Part shown: positions 25,160-40,029 of the stretch, in pieces
Layout of the letters: each line of letters opens with the position of its first letter
Position numbering within the stretch: position 1 is the stretch's first letter
Assembly (NCBI GenBank): GCA_963457665.1
Contig: OY735233.1
Span: forward strand, 23,599,928-23,663,927
Reading direction: 5' to 3'
DNA: 64,000 bases
Source: Thysanoteuthis rhombus
Taxonomy: Eukaryota; Mollusca; Cephalopoda; Oegopsida; Thysanoteuthidae
Notes under the pieces: generated by a model
Database searches by the model: none
What the model was told of the DNA's origin: nothing
Seen by the model: the letters and a program-made list of their open reading frames with translations, nothing else
Position numbers and translations under genes: made by a program

Positions 25160-28100
25160 AATGATCAGGAACATTGAATCTATTGCAATCTTTCTATGTA
25201 CGATTCAAGCAAAGAAGGCGATGGGATGAACGTGATAATGTTTTGAAGTTGACTTCCTTGCCAGCTAAAAGTAACTATATTTTTTTCTTTTAGATTTCCA
25301 AAATGTCAGTTTTGAAAGGGAAAATGATCAGGAAAATTGAATCCATTGCAATCTTTCTATGTACGATTCAAGCTAAGAAGGCGATGGAATGAACGTGATA
25401 ATGTTTTTAAGTTGACTTTCTTGCCGGCTAACAGTAACTATATTTTTTTCTTTTAGATATCCAAAATGTCATTTTTGTAAGGGGAGATGATCAGGAACAT
25501 TGAATCCATTGCAATCTTTCTATGTACGATTCAAGCTAAGAAGGCAATGGAATGAACGTGATAATGTTTTGAAGTTGACTTCCTTAACGGCTAAAAGTAA
25601 CAATATTTTTTTCTTTTAGCTTTTCCAAAATGTCAGTTTTGTAAGGGAAAATGATCAGGAACATTGAATCTATTGCAATCTTTCTATGTACGATTCAAGC
25701 TAAGAAGGCAATGGAATAAACGTGATAATGTTCCGAAGTTTGCTTCCTTGCCAGCTAAAAGTAACTATATTTTTTTCTTTCAGATTTCCAAAATGTCAGT
25801 TTTGTAAGGGGAGATGATCAGGAACATTGAATCCATTGCAATCTTTCTAAGTCCGATTCAAGCAAAGAAGGCGATGGAATGAACGTGATAATGTTTTGAA
25901 GTTGACTTTCTTGCCGGCTAAAAATAACAATATTTTTTTCTTTTAGCCTTTCCAAAATGTCATTTTTGTAAGGGAAAATGATCAGGAACATTGAATCCAT
26001 TGCAATCTTTCTATGTACGATTCAAGCAAAGAAGGCGATGGAATGAACGTGATAATGTTTTGAAGTTGACTTCCTTGCCAGCTAAAAATAACCATATCTT
26101 TTTTTTTTACCTTTTCCAAAATGTCATTTTTGTAAGGGAAAATGATCAGGAACATTGAATCCATTGCAATATTTCTATGTGCGATTAAAGCTAAGAAAGC
26201 AATGGAATAAACGTTATAATGTGTCGAAGTTGACTTCCTTGCCAGCTAAAAGTAACTATATTTTTTCTTTTAGATTTCCAAAATGTCATTTTTGCAAAGG
26301 AAAATGATCAGGAAAATTGAATCCATTGTAATCTTTCTATGTTAGATTCAAGGTAAGAAGGCGATGGAATGAACGTGATAATGTTTTGAAGTTGACTTCC
26401 TTGCCGGCTAGAAGTAACTATATTTTTTTCTTTTAGATTTCCAAAATGTCAGTTTTGAAAGGGAAAATGATCAGGAACATTGAATCCATTGCAATCTTTC
26501 TATGTACGATTCAAGCAAAGAAGGCTATGGAATGAACGTGATAATGTTTTGAAGTTGACTTCCTTGCCGGCTAAAAGTAACCATATCTTTTTCTTTTACC
26601 TTTTCCAAAATGTCAGTTTTGTAAGGGAAAATGATCAGGAACATTGAATTCATTGCAATATTTCTATGTGCAATTCAAGCTAAGAAGGCAATTGAATAAA
26701 CCTGATAATGTTTCGAAGTTGACTTCCTTGCCAGCTAAAAGTAACTATGTTTTTTACTTTCACATTTCCAAAATGTCATTTTTGCAAAGGAAAATGATCA
26801 GGAACATTGAATCCATTGCAATCTTCCTTTCTACGATTCAATCAAAGTAGGCGATGGAATGAACGTGATAATGTTTTGAAGTTGACTTCATTGCCGTCTA
26901 AAAGTAACTATATTTTTTTCTTTTAGATATCCAAAATGTCATTTTTGTAAGGGAAAATGATCAGGAACATTGAATCCATTGCAATCTTTCTATGTACGAT
27001 TCAAACTAAGAAGGTGATGGAATGAACGTGATAATGTTTTGAAGTTGACTTCCTTGCTGGCTAAAAGTAACCATATTTTTTTCTTTCAGCTTTTCCAAAA
27101 TGTCAGTTTTGTAAGGGAAAATAATCAGGAACATTGAATCCATTGCAATCTTTCTATGTACGATTCAAGCTAAGAAGGCAATAGAATAAACGTTATAATG
27201 TTTCGAAGTTGACTTCCTTGCCGGCTAAAAGTAACTATATTTTTTCCTTCTAGTCCATTCAAAATGTCATTTTTGTAAGTGAAGATGATCAGGAATATTG
27301 AATCCATTGCAATCTTTCTATGTACGATTCAAGCAAAGAAGGCGATGGGATGAACGTGATAATGTTTTGAAGTTGACTTCCTTGCCAGCTAAAAGTAACT
27401 ATATTTTTTTCTTTTAGATTTCCAAAATGTCAGTTTTGAAAGGGAAAATGATCAGGAAAATTGAATCCATTGCAATCTTTCTATGTACGATTCAAGCTAA
27501 GAAGGCGATGGAATGAACGTGATAATGTTTTTAAGTTGACTTTCTTGCCGGCTAACAGTAACTATATTTTTTTCTTTTAGATATCCAAAATGTCATTTTT
27601 GTAAGGGGAGATGATCAGGAACATTGAATCCATTGCAATCTTTCTATGTACGATTCAAGCTAAGAAGGCAATGGAATAAACGTGATAATGTTCCGAAGTT
27701 TGCTTCCTTGCCAGCTAAAAGTAACTATATTTTTTTCTTTCAGATTTCCAAAATGTCAGTTTTGTAAGGGGAGATGATCAGGAACATTGAATCCATTGCA
27801 ATCTTTCTAAGTCCGATTCAAGCAAAGAAGGCGATGGAATGAACGTGATAATGTTTTGAAGTTGACTTTCTTGCCGGCTAAAAATAACAATATTTTTTTC
27901 TTTTAGCCTTTCCAAAATGTCATTTTTGTAAGGGAAAATGATCAGGAACATTGAATCCATTGCAATCTTTCTATGTACGATTCAAGCAAAGAAGGCGATG
28001 GAATGAACGTGATAATGTTTTGAAGTTGACTTCCTTGCCAGCTAAAAATAACCATATCTTTTTTTTTTACCTTTTCCAAAATGTCATTTTTGTAAGGGAA

Positions 28101-31100
28101 AATGATCAGGAACATTGAATCCATTGCAATATTTCTATGTGCGATTAAAGCTAAGAAAGCAATGGAATAAACGTTATAATGTGTCGAAGTTGACTTCCTT
28201 GCCAGCTAAAAGTAACTATATTTTTTCTTTTAGATTTCCAAAATGTCATTTTTGCAAAGGAAAATGATCAGGAAAATTGAATCCATTGTAATCTTTCTAT
28301 GTTAGATTCAAGGTAAGAAGGCGATGGAATGAACGTGATAATGTTTTGAAGTTGACTTCCTTGCCGGCTAGAAGTAACTATATTTTTTTCTTTTAGATTT
28401 CCAAAATGTCAGTTTTGAAAGGGAAAATGATCAGGAACATTGAATCCATTGCAATCTTTCTATGTACGATTCAAGCAAAGAAGGCTATGGAATGAACGTG
28501 ATAATGTTTTGAAGTTGACTTCCTTGCCGGCTAAAAGTAACCATATCTTTTTCTTTTACCTTTTCCAAAATGTCAGTTTTGTAAGGGAAAATGATCAGGA
28601 ACATTGAATTCATTGCAATATTTCTATGTGCAATTCAAGCTAAGAAGGCAATTGAATAAACCTGATAATGTTTCGAAGTTGACTTCCTTGCCAGCTAAAA
28701 GTAACTATGTTTTTTACTTTCACATTTCCAAAATGTCATTTTTGCAAAGGAAAATGATCAGGAACATTGAATCCATTGCAATCTTCCTTTCTACGATTCA
28801 ATCAAAGTAGGCGATGGAATGAACGTGATAATGTTTTGAAGTTGACTTCATTGCCGTCTAAAAGTAACTATATTTTTTTCTTTTAGATATCCAAAATGTC
28901 ATTTTTGTAAGGGAAAATGATCAGGAACATTGAATCCATTGCAATCTTTCTATGTACGATTCAAGCTAAGAAGGTGATGGAATGAACGTGATAATGTTTT
29001 GAAGTTGACTTCCTTGCTGGCTAAAAGTAACCAAATTTTTTTCTTTCAGCTTTTCCAAAATGTCAGTTTTGTAAGGGAAAATAATCAGGAACATTGAATC
29101 CATTGCAATCTTTCTATGTACGATTCAAGCTAAGAAGGCAATAGAATAAACGTTATAATGTTTCGAAGTTGACTTCCTTGCCGGCTAAAAGTAACTATAT
29201 TTTTTCCTTCTAGTCCATTCAAAATGTCATTTTTGTAAGTGAAGATGATCAGGAACATTGAATCCATTGCAATCTTTCTATGTACGATTCAAGCAAAGAA
29301 GGCGATGGGATGAACGTGATAATGTTTTGAAGTTGACTTCCTTGCCAGCTAAAAGTAACTATATTTTTTTCTTTTAGATTTCCAAAATGTCAGTTTTGAA
29401 AGGGAAAATGATCAGGAAAATTGAATCCATTGCAATCTTTCTATGTACGATTCAAGCTAAGAAGGCGATGGAATGAACGTGATAATGTTTTTAAGTTGAC
29501 TTTCTTGCCGGCTAACAGTAACTATATTTTTTTCTTTTAGATATCCAAAATGTCATTTTTGTAAGGGGAGATGATCAGGAACATTGAATCCATTGCAATC
29601 TTTCTATGTACGATTCAAGCTAAGAAGGCAATGGAATGAACGTGATAATGTTTTGAAGTTGACTTCCTTAACGGCTAAAAGTAACAATATTTTTTTCTTT
29701 TAGCTTTTCCAAAATGTCAGTTTTGTAAGGGAAAATGATCAGGAACATTGAATCTATTGCAATCTTTCTATGTACGATTCAAGCTAAGAAGGCAATGGAA
29801 TAAACGTGATAATGTTCCGAAGTTTGCTTCCTTGCCAGCTAAAAGTAACTATATTTTTTTCTTTCAGATTTCCAAAATGTCAGTTTTGTAAGGGGAGATG
29901 ATCAGGAACATTGAATCCATTGCAATCTTTCTAAGTCCGATTCAAGCAAAGAAGGCGATGGAATGAACGTGATAATGTTTTGAAGTTGACTTTCTTGCCG
30001 GCTAAAAATAACAATATTTTTTTCTTTTAGCCTTTCCAAAATGTCATTTTTGTAAGGGAAAATGATCAGGAACATTGAATCCATTGCAATCTTTCTATGT
30101 ACGATTCAAGCAAAGAAGGCGATGGAATGAACGTGATAATGTTTTGAAGTTGACTTCCTTGCCAGCTAAAAATAACCATATCTTTTTTTTTTACCTTTTC
30201 CAAAATGTCATTTTTGTAAGGGAAAATGATCAGGAACATTGAATCCATTGCAATATTTCTATGTGCGATTAAAGCTAAGAAAGCAATGGAATAAACGTTA
30301 TAATGTGTCGAAGTTGACTTCCTTGCCAGCTAAAAGTAACTATATTTTTTCTTTTAGATTTCCAAAATGTCATTTTTGCAAAGGAAAATGATCAGGAAAA
30401 TTGAATCCATTGTAATCTTTCTATGTTAGATTCAAGGTAAGAAGGCGATGGAATGAACGTGATAATGTTTTGAAGTTGACTTCCTTGCCGGCTAGAAGTA
30501 ACTATATTTTTTTCTTTTAGATTTCCAAAATGTCAGTTTTGAAAGGGAAAATGATCAGGAACATTGAATCCATTGCAATCTTTCTATGTACGATTCAAGC
30601 AAAGAAGGCTATGGAATGAACGTGATAATGTTTTGAAGTTGACTTCCTTGCCGGCTAAAAGTAACCATATCTTTTTCTTTTACCTTTTCCAAAATGTCAG
30701 TTTTGTAAGGGAAAATGATCAGGAACATTGAATTCATTGCAATATTTCTATGTGCAATTCAAGCTAAGAAGGCAATTGAATAAACCTGATAATGTTTCGA
30801 AGTTGACTTCCTTGCCAGCTAAAAGTAACTATGTTTTTTTCTTTCACATTTCCAAAATGTCATTTTTGCAAAGGAAAATGATCAGGAACATTGAATCCAT
30901 TGCAATCTTCCTTTCTACGATTCAATCAAAGTAGGCGATGGAATGAACGTGATAATGTTTTGAAGTTGACTTCATTGCCGTCTAAAAGTAACTATATTTT
31001 TTTCTTTTAGATATCCAAAATGTCATTTTTGTAAGGGAAAATGATCAGGAACATTGAATCCATTGCAATCTTTCTATGTACGATTCAAGCTAAGAAGGTG

Positions 31101-31368
31101 ATGGAATGAACGTGATAATGTTTTGAAGTTGACTTCCTTGCTGGCTAAAAGTAACCATATTTTTTTCTTTCAGCTTTTCCAAAATGTCAGTTTTGTAAGG
31201 GAAAATAATCAGGAACATTGAATCCATTGCAATCTTTCTATGTACGATTCAAGCTAAGAAGGCAATAGAATAAACGTTATAATGTTTCGAAGTTGACTTC
31301 CTTGCCGGCTAAAAGTAACTATATTTTTTCCTTCTAGTCCATTCAAAATGTCATTTTTGTAAGTGAAG
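25160..31368 (+). repeat. Higher-order repeat: three units of 13, 12 and 13 monomers
   Basis: Monomer variants recur in fixed order. Unit I is about 25160-27284, unit II 27285-29244 and unit III 29245-31368. Marker variants repeat at 1960 and 2124 bp: the pair of minus-strand frames at 25818, 27778 and 29902, and the frame at 26644, 28604 and 30728. Unit II lacks exactly one monomer present in I and III (compare 29640-29810 with the joint near 27660), the mark of unequal crossover. The units look near-identical. A more diverged partial copy follows at about 32030-33060. Confidence 0.9.
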
Positions 31369-34300
31369 ATGATCAGGAACATTGAATCCATTGCAATCTT
31401 TCTATGTACGATTCAAGCAAAGAAGGCGATGGAATGAACGTGATAATATTCTGAAGTTGACTTCCTTGCGGGCAAAAAGTAACCATATTTTTTTCTTTTA
31501 GTTTTTCCAAAATGTCAGTTTTGTAAGGGAAAATGATCAGAAACATTGAATCCATTGCAATCTTTCTATGTGCGATTCAAGCTAAGAATGCAATGGAATG
31601 AACGTGATAATGTTTTGAAGTTGACTTCCTTGCCGACTAAAAGTAACTATATTTTTTTCTTTCAGATTTCCAAAATGTCAGTTTTGAAAATGAAAATGAT
31701 CAGGAAAATTGAATCCATTGCAATCTTTCTATGTATGATTCAAGCAAAGAAGGCGATGGAATGAACGTGATAATGTTTTGAAGTTGACTTCCTGCCGGGT
31801 AAAAGTAACTATATTTTTTTCTTTTAGCTTTTCTAAAATGTCAGTTTTGTAAGGGAAAATGATCAGGAACATTGAATCCATTGCAATCTTTCTATGTAAG
31901 ATTCAAGCTAAGAAGGCAATGGAATAAACGTGATAATGTTTTGAAGTTGACTTCCTTGCCGGCTAAAAGTAACTATAATTTTTTCATTTAGATTTCTAAA
32001 ATGTCATTTTTGTAAGGGAAAATGATCAGGAACATTGAATCCATTGCAATCTTTCTATGTACGATTCAAGCAAAGAAGGCAATGGAATGAACGTGATAAT
32101 GTTTTGAAGTTGACTTCCTTAACGGCTAAAAGTAACAATATTTTGTTTTTTTAGCTTTTCCAAAATGTCAGTTTTGTAAGGGAAAATGATCAGGAACATT
32201 GAATCTATTGCAATCTTTCTATGTCCGATTCAAGCTAAGAAGGCAATGGAATAAACGTGATAATGTTCCGAAGTTTGCTTCCTTGCCAGCTAAAAGTAAC
32301 TATATTTTTTTCTTTCAGATTTCCAAAATGTCAGTTTTGTAAGGGGAGATGATCAGGAACATTGAATCCATTGCAATCTTTCTATGTCCGATTCAAGCAA
32401 AGAAGGCGATGGAATGAACGTGATAATGTTTTGAAGTTGACTTTCTTGCCGGCTAAAAATAACAATATTTTTTTCTTTTAGCCTTTCCAAAATGTCAGTT
32501 TTGTAAGGGAAAATGATCAGGAACATTGAATCCATTGCAATCTTTCTATGTACGATTCAAGCAAAGAAGGCGATGGAATGAACGTGATAATGTTTTGAAG
32601 TTGACTTCCTTGCCAGCTAAAAATAACCATATCTTTTTCTTTTACCTTTTCCAAAATGTCATTTTTGTAAGGGAAAATGATCAGGAACATGAAATCCATT
32701 GCAATATTTCTATGTGCAATTCAAGCTAAGAAGGCAATGGAATAAACGTTATAATGTTTCGAAGTTGACTTCCTTGCCAGCTAAAAGTTACTATATTTTT
32801 TCTTTCAGATTTCCAAAATGTCATTTTTGCAAAGGAAAATGATCAGGAAAATTGAATCCATTGTAATCTTTCTATGTAAGATTCAAGGTAAGAAGGCGAT
32901 GGAATGAACGTGATAATGTTTTGAAGTTGACTTCCTTGCCGGCTAAAAGTAACTATATTTCTTTCTTTTAGATTTCCAAAATGTCAGTTTTGAAAGGGAA
33001 AATGATCAGGAACATTGAATCCATTGCAATCTTCCTTTTTACAATTCAATCAAAGTAGGCGATAGAATGAACGTGATAATGTTTTGAAGTTGACTTCATT
33101 GCCGTCTAAAAGTAACTATATTTTTTTCTTTTAGATTTCCAAAATGTCATTTTTGTAAGGGAAAATGATCAGGAACATTGAATCCATTGCAATCTTTCTA
33201 TGTACGATTCAAGCTAAGAAGGTGATGGAATGAACGTGATAATGTTTTGAAGTAGACTTCCTTGCCGGCTAAAAGTAACTATAATTTTTTCTTTTAGCTT
33301 TTCCAAAATGTCAATTTTGTAAGGGAAAATGATCAGGAAATTGAATCCATTGCAATCTTTCTATGTACAATTCAAGCTAAGAAAGCAATGGAATAAACGT
33401 GAAAATGTTTCGAAGTTGACTTCCTTGCCAGCTAAAAGTAACTATATTTTTTCCTTCTAGTCCTTTCAAAATGTCATTTTTGTAAGGGAAAATGATCAGG
33501 AACATTGAATCCATTGCAATCTTTCTATGTACAATTCAAGCAAAGAAGGCGATGGAATGAACGTGATAATGTTTTGAAGTTGACTTCCTTGCGGGCTAAA
33601 AGTAACCATATTTTTTTCTTTTAGTTTTTCCAAAATGTCAGATTTGTATGGGAAAATGATCAGGAACATTGAATCCATTGCAATTTTTCTATGTGTGATT
33701 CAAGCTAAGAATGCAATGGAATAAACGTGATAATTTTTCGAAGTTGACTTCCTTGCCAACTAAAAGTAACTATATTTTTTTTCTTTCAGATTTCCAAAAT
33801 GTCAGTTTTGAAAATGAAAATGATCAGGAAAAATTGAATCCATTGCAATCTTTCTATGTACGATTCAAGCAAAGAAGGCGATGGAATGAACGTGATAATG
33901 TTTTGAAGTTGACTTCCTGCCGGGTAAAAGTAACTATATTTTTTTCTTCTAGTTTTTCCAAAATGTCAGTTTTGTAAGGGAAAATGATCAGAAACATTGA
34001 ATCCATTGCAATCTTTCTATGTGCAATTCAAGCTGAGAATGCAATGGAATAAACGTGATTATTTTTCGAAGTTGACTTCTTTGCCAGCTAAAAGTAACTA
34101 TATTTTTTTTTTTCAGATTTCCAAAATGTCATTTTTGTAAGGGAAAATGATCAGGAAAATTGAATCCATTGTAATCTTTCTATGTACGATTCAAGCTAAG
34201 AATGCGATGGAATGAACGTGATAATGTTTTGAAGTTGACTTCCTTGCCGACTAAAAGTAACTATATTTTTTCTTTTAGATTTCCAAAATGTCATTTTTGT

Positions 34301-37300
34301 AAGGGAAAATGATCAGGAACATTGAATCCATTGCAATCTTTCTATGTACTATTCAAGCTAAGAATGCAATGGAATAAACGTGATAATTTTTCGAAGTTGA
34401 CTTCCTTGCCAACTAAAAGTAACTATATTTTTTTCTTTCAGATTCCCAAAATGTCAGTTTTGAAAAAAAAAAAAGGATCAGGAAAATTTAATCCATTGCA
34501 ATCTTTCTATGTACGATTCAAGCTAAGAAGGCAATGGAATAAACCTGATAATGTTTTGAAGTTGACTTCATTGCCGTCTAAAAGTAACTATATTTTTTTC
34601 TTTTAGATATCCAAAATGTCATTTTTGTAAGGGAAAATGATCAGGAACATTGAATCCATTGCAATCTTTCTATGTCCGATTCAAGCTAAGAAGGCGATGG
34701 AATGAACGTGATAATGTTTTGAAAGTGAATTCCTTGCCGGCTAAAAGTAACTATATTTTTTTCTTTTAGATTTCCGAAATGTCATTTTTGTAAGGGAAAA
34801 TGATCAGGAACATTGAATCCATTGCAATCTTTCTATGTCCGATTCAAGCAAAGAAGGCGATGGAATGAACGTGATAATGTTTTGAAGTTGACTTCCTTGC
34901 CGGGTAGAAGTAACTATATTTTTTTCTTTTAGCTTTTCCAAAATGTCATTTTTGTAAGGGAAAATGATCAGGAACATTGAATCCATTGCAATCTTTCTAT
35001 GTACGATTCAAGCTAAGAAGGCAATGGAATAAACCTGATAATGTTTCGAAGTTGACTTCCTTGCCAGCTAAAAGTAACCATATTTTTTTCTTTTTAGCTT
35101 TTCCCAAATGTCATTTTTGTAAGGGAAAATGATCAGGAACATTGAATCCATTGCAATCTTTCTATGTACAATTCAAGCAAAGAAGGCGATGGAATGAACG
35201 TGATAATGTTTTGAAGTTGACTTCCTTGCCGGCTAAAAGTAACCATATTTTTTTCTTTTAGTTTTTCCAAAATGTCATTTTTGTAAGGGAAAATGATCAG
35301 GAACATTGAATCCATTGCAATCTTTCTATGTGCGATTCAAGCTAAGAATGCAATGGAATAAACGTGATAATTTTTCGAAGTTGACTTCCTTGCCAACTAA
35401 ATGTAACTATATTTTTTTTCTTTCAGATTTCCAAAATGTCAGTTTTGAAAATGAAAATGATCAGGAAAATTGAATCCATTGCAATCTTTCTTTGTACGAT
35501 TCTTGCAAAGAAGGCGATGGAATGAACGTGATAATGTTTTGAAGTTGACTTCCTTGCCGGGTAGAAGTAACTATATTTTTTTCTTTTAGCTTTTCCAAAA
35601 TGTCAGTTTTGTAAGGGAAAATGATAAGGAACATTGAATCCATTGCAATCTTTCTATGTACGATTCAAGCAAAGAAGGCAATGGAATGAACGTGATAATG
35701 TTTTGAAGTTGACTTCCTTGCCGGCTAAAAGTAACAATATTTTATTCTTTCAGCTTTTCCAAAATGTCATTTTTGTAAGGGAAAATGATCAGGAACATTG
35801 AATCTATTGCAATCTTTCTATGTACGATTCAAGCTAAGAAGGCAATGGAATAAACGTGATAATGTTTCGAAGTTTACTTCCTTGCCAGCTAAAAGTAACT
35901 ACATTTTTTCCTTTCAAATTTCCAAAATGTCATTTTTGTAAGGGAAGATGATCAGGAAAATTGAATCCATTGCAATCTTTCTATGTACGATTCAAGCAAA
36001 GAAGGCGATGGAATGAACGTGATAATGTTTTGAAGTTGACTTCCTTGCCAGCTAAAAGTAACTATATTTTTTTATTTTAGCTTTTCCAAAATGTCAGTTT
36101 TGTAAGGGAAAATGATCAGAAACATTGAATCCATTGCAATCTTTCTATGTACGATTCAAGCAAAGAAGGCGATGGAATGAACGTGATAATTTTTTTTTAA
36201 GTTGACTTCCTTGCTGGCTAAAAGTAACCATATTTTTTTCTTTTTAGCTTTTCCAAAATGTCATTTTTGTAAGGGAAAATGATCAGGAACATTGAATCCA
36301 TTGCAATCTTTCTATGTACTATTCAAGCTAAGAATGCAATGGAATAAACGTGATAATTTTTCGAAGTTGACTTCCTTGCCAACTAAAAGTAACTATATTT
36401 TTTTCTTTCAGATTTCCAAAATGTCAGTTTTGGAAAGAAAAAATGATCAGGAAAATTGAATCGTTTGCAATCTCTCTATGTACGATTCAAGCTAAGAAGG
36501 CTATGGAATGAACGTGATGATGTTTTGAAGTTGACTTCCTTAACAGCTGAAAGTAACCATATTTTTTTCCTTTTAGCTTTTCCAAAATGTCATTTTTGTA
36601 AGTGAAAATGATCAGGAAAATTGAATCCATTGCAATTTTTCTATTTACGATTCAAGCTAAGAAGGCAATGGAATAAACGTGATAATATTTCGAAGTTGAC
36701 TTCCTTGCCAGCTAAAAGTAACTACATTTTTTTTTTTCAGATTTTCAAAATGTCATTTTTGTAAGGGAAAATGATCAGGAACATTGAATCCATTGCAATC
36801 TTTCTATGTACTATTCAAGCTAAGAATGCAATGGAATAAATGTGATAATTTTTCGAAGTTGACTTCCTTGCCAGCTAAAAGTAACTATATTTTTTTCTTT
36901 TAGATTTCCAAAATTTCAGTTTTGAAAGGGAAAATGATCAGGAAAATTGAATCCATTGCAATTTTTCTATGTATGATTCAAGCAAAGAAAGCAATGGAAT
37001 AAACGTGATAATGTTTCGAAGTTGACTTCCTTGCCAGCTAAAAGTAACACCATTTTTTTCCTTTAGATTTCCAAAATTTCAGTTTTGAAAGGGAAAATGA
37101 TCAGGAACATTGAATCCATTGCAATCTTTCTATGTACGATTCAAGCTAAGAAGGCGATGGAATGAACGTGATAATGTTTCGAAGTTTACCTCCTTGCCAT
37201 CTAAAAGTAACTATATTTTTTTTTTTAGATTTCCAAAATGTCATTTTTGTAAGGGAAAATGATCAGGAACATTGAATCCATTGCAATCTTTCTATGTACG

Positions 37301-40008
37301 ATTCAAGCAAAGAAGGCGTTGGAATGAACGTGATAATGCTTTGAAGTTGACTTCCTTAACGGCTGAAAGTAACCATATTTTTTTCTTTTAGCTTTTCCAA
37401 AATGTCATTTTTGTAAGTGAAAATGATCAAAACATTGAATCCGTTGCAATCTTTCTATGTACAATTCAAGCTAAGAAAGCAATGGAATAAACGTGATAAT
37501 GTTTCGAAGTTTACTTCCTTGCCAGCTAAAAGTAACTACATTTTTTCCTTTCAAATTTCCGAAATGTCATTTTTGTAAGGGAAAATGATCAGGAACATTG
37601 AATCCATTGCAATCTTTCTATGTGTAATTCAAGGAAAGAAGGTGATGGAATGAACGTGATAATGTTTTGAAGTTGACTTCCTTGCCAGCTAAAAGTTACT
37701 ATATTTTTTTCTTTTAGATTTCCAAAATTTCAGTTTTGAAAGGGAGAATGATCAGGAACATTGAATCCATTGCAATCTTTCTATGTACGATTCAAGCTAA
37801 GAAGGCGATGGAATGAACGTGATAATGTTTTGAAGTTGACTTCCTTGGCGGCTAAAAGTAACTATATTTTTTTCTTTTAGATTTCCAAAATGTCATTTTT
37901 GTAAGGGAAAATGATCAGGAACATTGAATCCATTGCAATCTTTCTATGTACGATTCAAGCAAAGAAGGCGATGGAATGAACGTGATAATGTTTTGAAGTT
38001 GACTCCCTTGCCGGCTAAAAGTAACAATATTTTTTTCTTTCAGCTTTTCCAAAATGTCATTTTTGTAAGGGAAAATGATCAGGAACATTGAATCTATTGC
38101 AATCTTTCTATGTAAGATTCAAGCTAAGAAGGCAATGGAATAAACGTGATAATGTTTCGAAGTTTACTTCCTTGCCAGCTAAAAGTAACTATATTTTTTT
38201 TTTTCAGATTTCCAAAATGTCATTTTTGTAAGGGAAAATGATCAGGAACATTGAATCCATTGCAATCTTTCTATGTACGATTCAAGCAAAGAAGGCGATG
38301 GAATGAACGTGATAATGTTTTGAAGTTGAGATACTTGCTGTCTAAAAGTAACTATATTTTTTCCTTCTAGTCCTTTCAAAATGTCATTTTTGTAAGTTAA
38401 AATGATCAGGAACATTGAATCCATTGCAATCTTTCTATGTAAGATTCAAGCAAAGAAGGCAATGGAAAGAACTCGATAATGTTTTGAAGTTGAGATACTT
38501 GCCGTCTAAAAGTAACAATATTTTTTCCTTCTAGTCCTTTCAAAATGTCATTTTTGTAAGTGAAAATGATCAGGAACAATGAATCCATTGCAATCTTTCT
38601 ATGTACGATTCAAGTTAAGAAGGCAATGGAATAAACCTGATAATGTTCCGAAGTTGACTTCCTTGCCAACTAAAAGTAACTATATTTCTTCCTTCTAGAC
38701 CTTTCAAAATGTCATTTTTGTAAGTGAAAATGATCAGGAACAATGAATCCATTGCAATCTTTCTATGTAATATTCATGCAAAGAAGGCAATGGAATGAAC
38801 GTTGTAAATACTTTGAAGTTGACTCCCATTCTGACTAAGAGTAGCTAGATTTTGTTTTTTTCTACTCCTCAAAATGTCATTTTTGTAAATGAAAATGACC
38901 AGGAACAATGAATCCATTGCGATTTTCCTTTGTACTATTCAAGTAAATAATGCAATTAAATTAATGTCGTAAACCTTTTAAATTTCATTTCCTTGCTGGC
39001 TAAAAGTTGCTTGATTTTGTGCTTTTAAACTTTTCGAAATGTCATTTTTTAATTCAAAATGATCAAGAACAATTAATCCATAGCAATCTTTCTTTGTATT
39101 ATTGAAAAAATGAAGGCAATGGAATGAACGTGCTAAATATTTTGAAGTTCACCCTTTGCTGGCTAAAGGTGACCAGATTTTGTACTTTTACACTTTTCAA
39201 AATGTCATTTTTGTATGTGAGAACTATTTGGAACAATGAATTTATTGCAATCTTCCTTTTACTATTCAGGCAAAGAAGGAAATGAAATGAACGTGGTAAA
39301 TGATTCTAATTTCATTTCCTTGCTGGCTAAGTGTTGCTAGATTTTGTACTTGTAGACTTTTTAAAATGTCATTTTTGTAAGTAAAAATGATCAGGGACAA
39401 TGAATCAATTGCAATCTTCCTTTGTACTATTCAAAAAAAGAAGCCAATGCAATGAACACGCGAAATTCTTTGAAATTCATTCTGGCTAGAATAAACTCTA
39501 TTTAGTACTTTTAGACTTTTCAAAATGTCATTTTTGTACGTGAGAATTATTGGGAACAATTAATCCATTGAAATCTTTCTTTTACTATTCAGGCAAAGAA
39601 GACAATGAAATGGATGTGGTAGATAATTTGAAGTTTGCTTCCTTGCTGTCTAAAAGTAGGTCGATTTTGTAATTTTGGACTTTTCAAAATGTCATTCTTC
39701 TAAGTGAAAACTATCTGCAACAATGAATCCATTGCAATCTTCCTTTGTATTATTCAAGCAAAGAAGGCAATGAAATGAACGTGGTGAATACTTTGAAGTT
39801 GACTTCTTTGCTGGCTAAAAGTAGCTAGATTTTGTACTTTTAGGCTTTCGATAATGTCAATTTTGTTGGTGAAAAAGATTAGGAACAATGAATCCATTGC
39901 AATCTTTCTATATACTATTTAAGCAGAGAAGGCAATGGAATGAACGTGGTAAATACGTTGAACTTGACTTCCTTGCTGGCTAAAAGTAACTAGATTTTGT
40001 TCTTTTAG

Positions 40009-40029
40009 ACTTTTCAAACTGTCATTTTT
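40009..40029 (+). other. Example of an ancestral-type 21-nt micro-exon block
   Basis: GTTCTTTTAG, then 21 nt (ACTTTTCAAA...TTTTT), then GTAAGTG. Another equally good one is 40339-40359. Such intact forms are commonest in the diverged flanking monomers. In the homogenised centre many blocks are 20 nt or have lost the AG (TTTTAC) or the GT (GAAAGG, GCAAAG). Confidence 0.45.

Noticed and set aside
23631-38588. Recurrent 60-residue minus-strand frames (MDSMFLIIFPYK...) and 67-68-residue plus-strand frames
   Set aside because: They recur with the 164-bp period, differ in phase with each indel, and start and stop at repeat positions. They are by-products of the tandem array, not a gene family.
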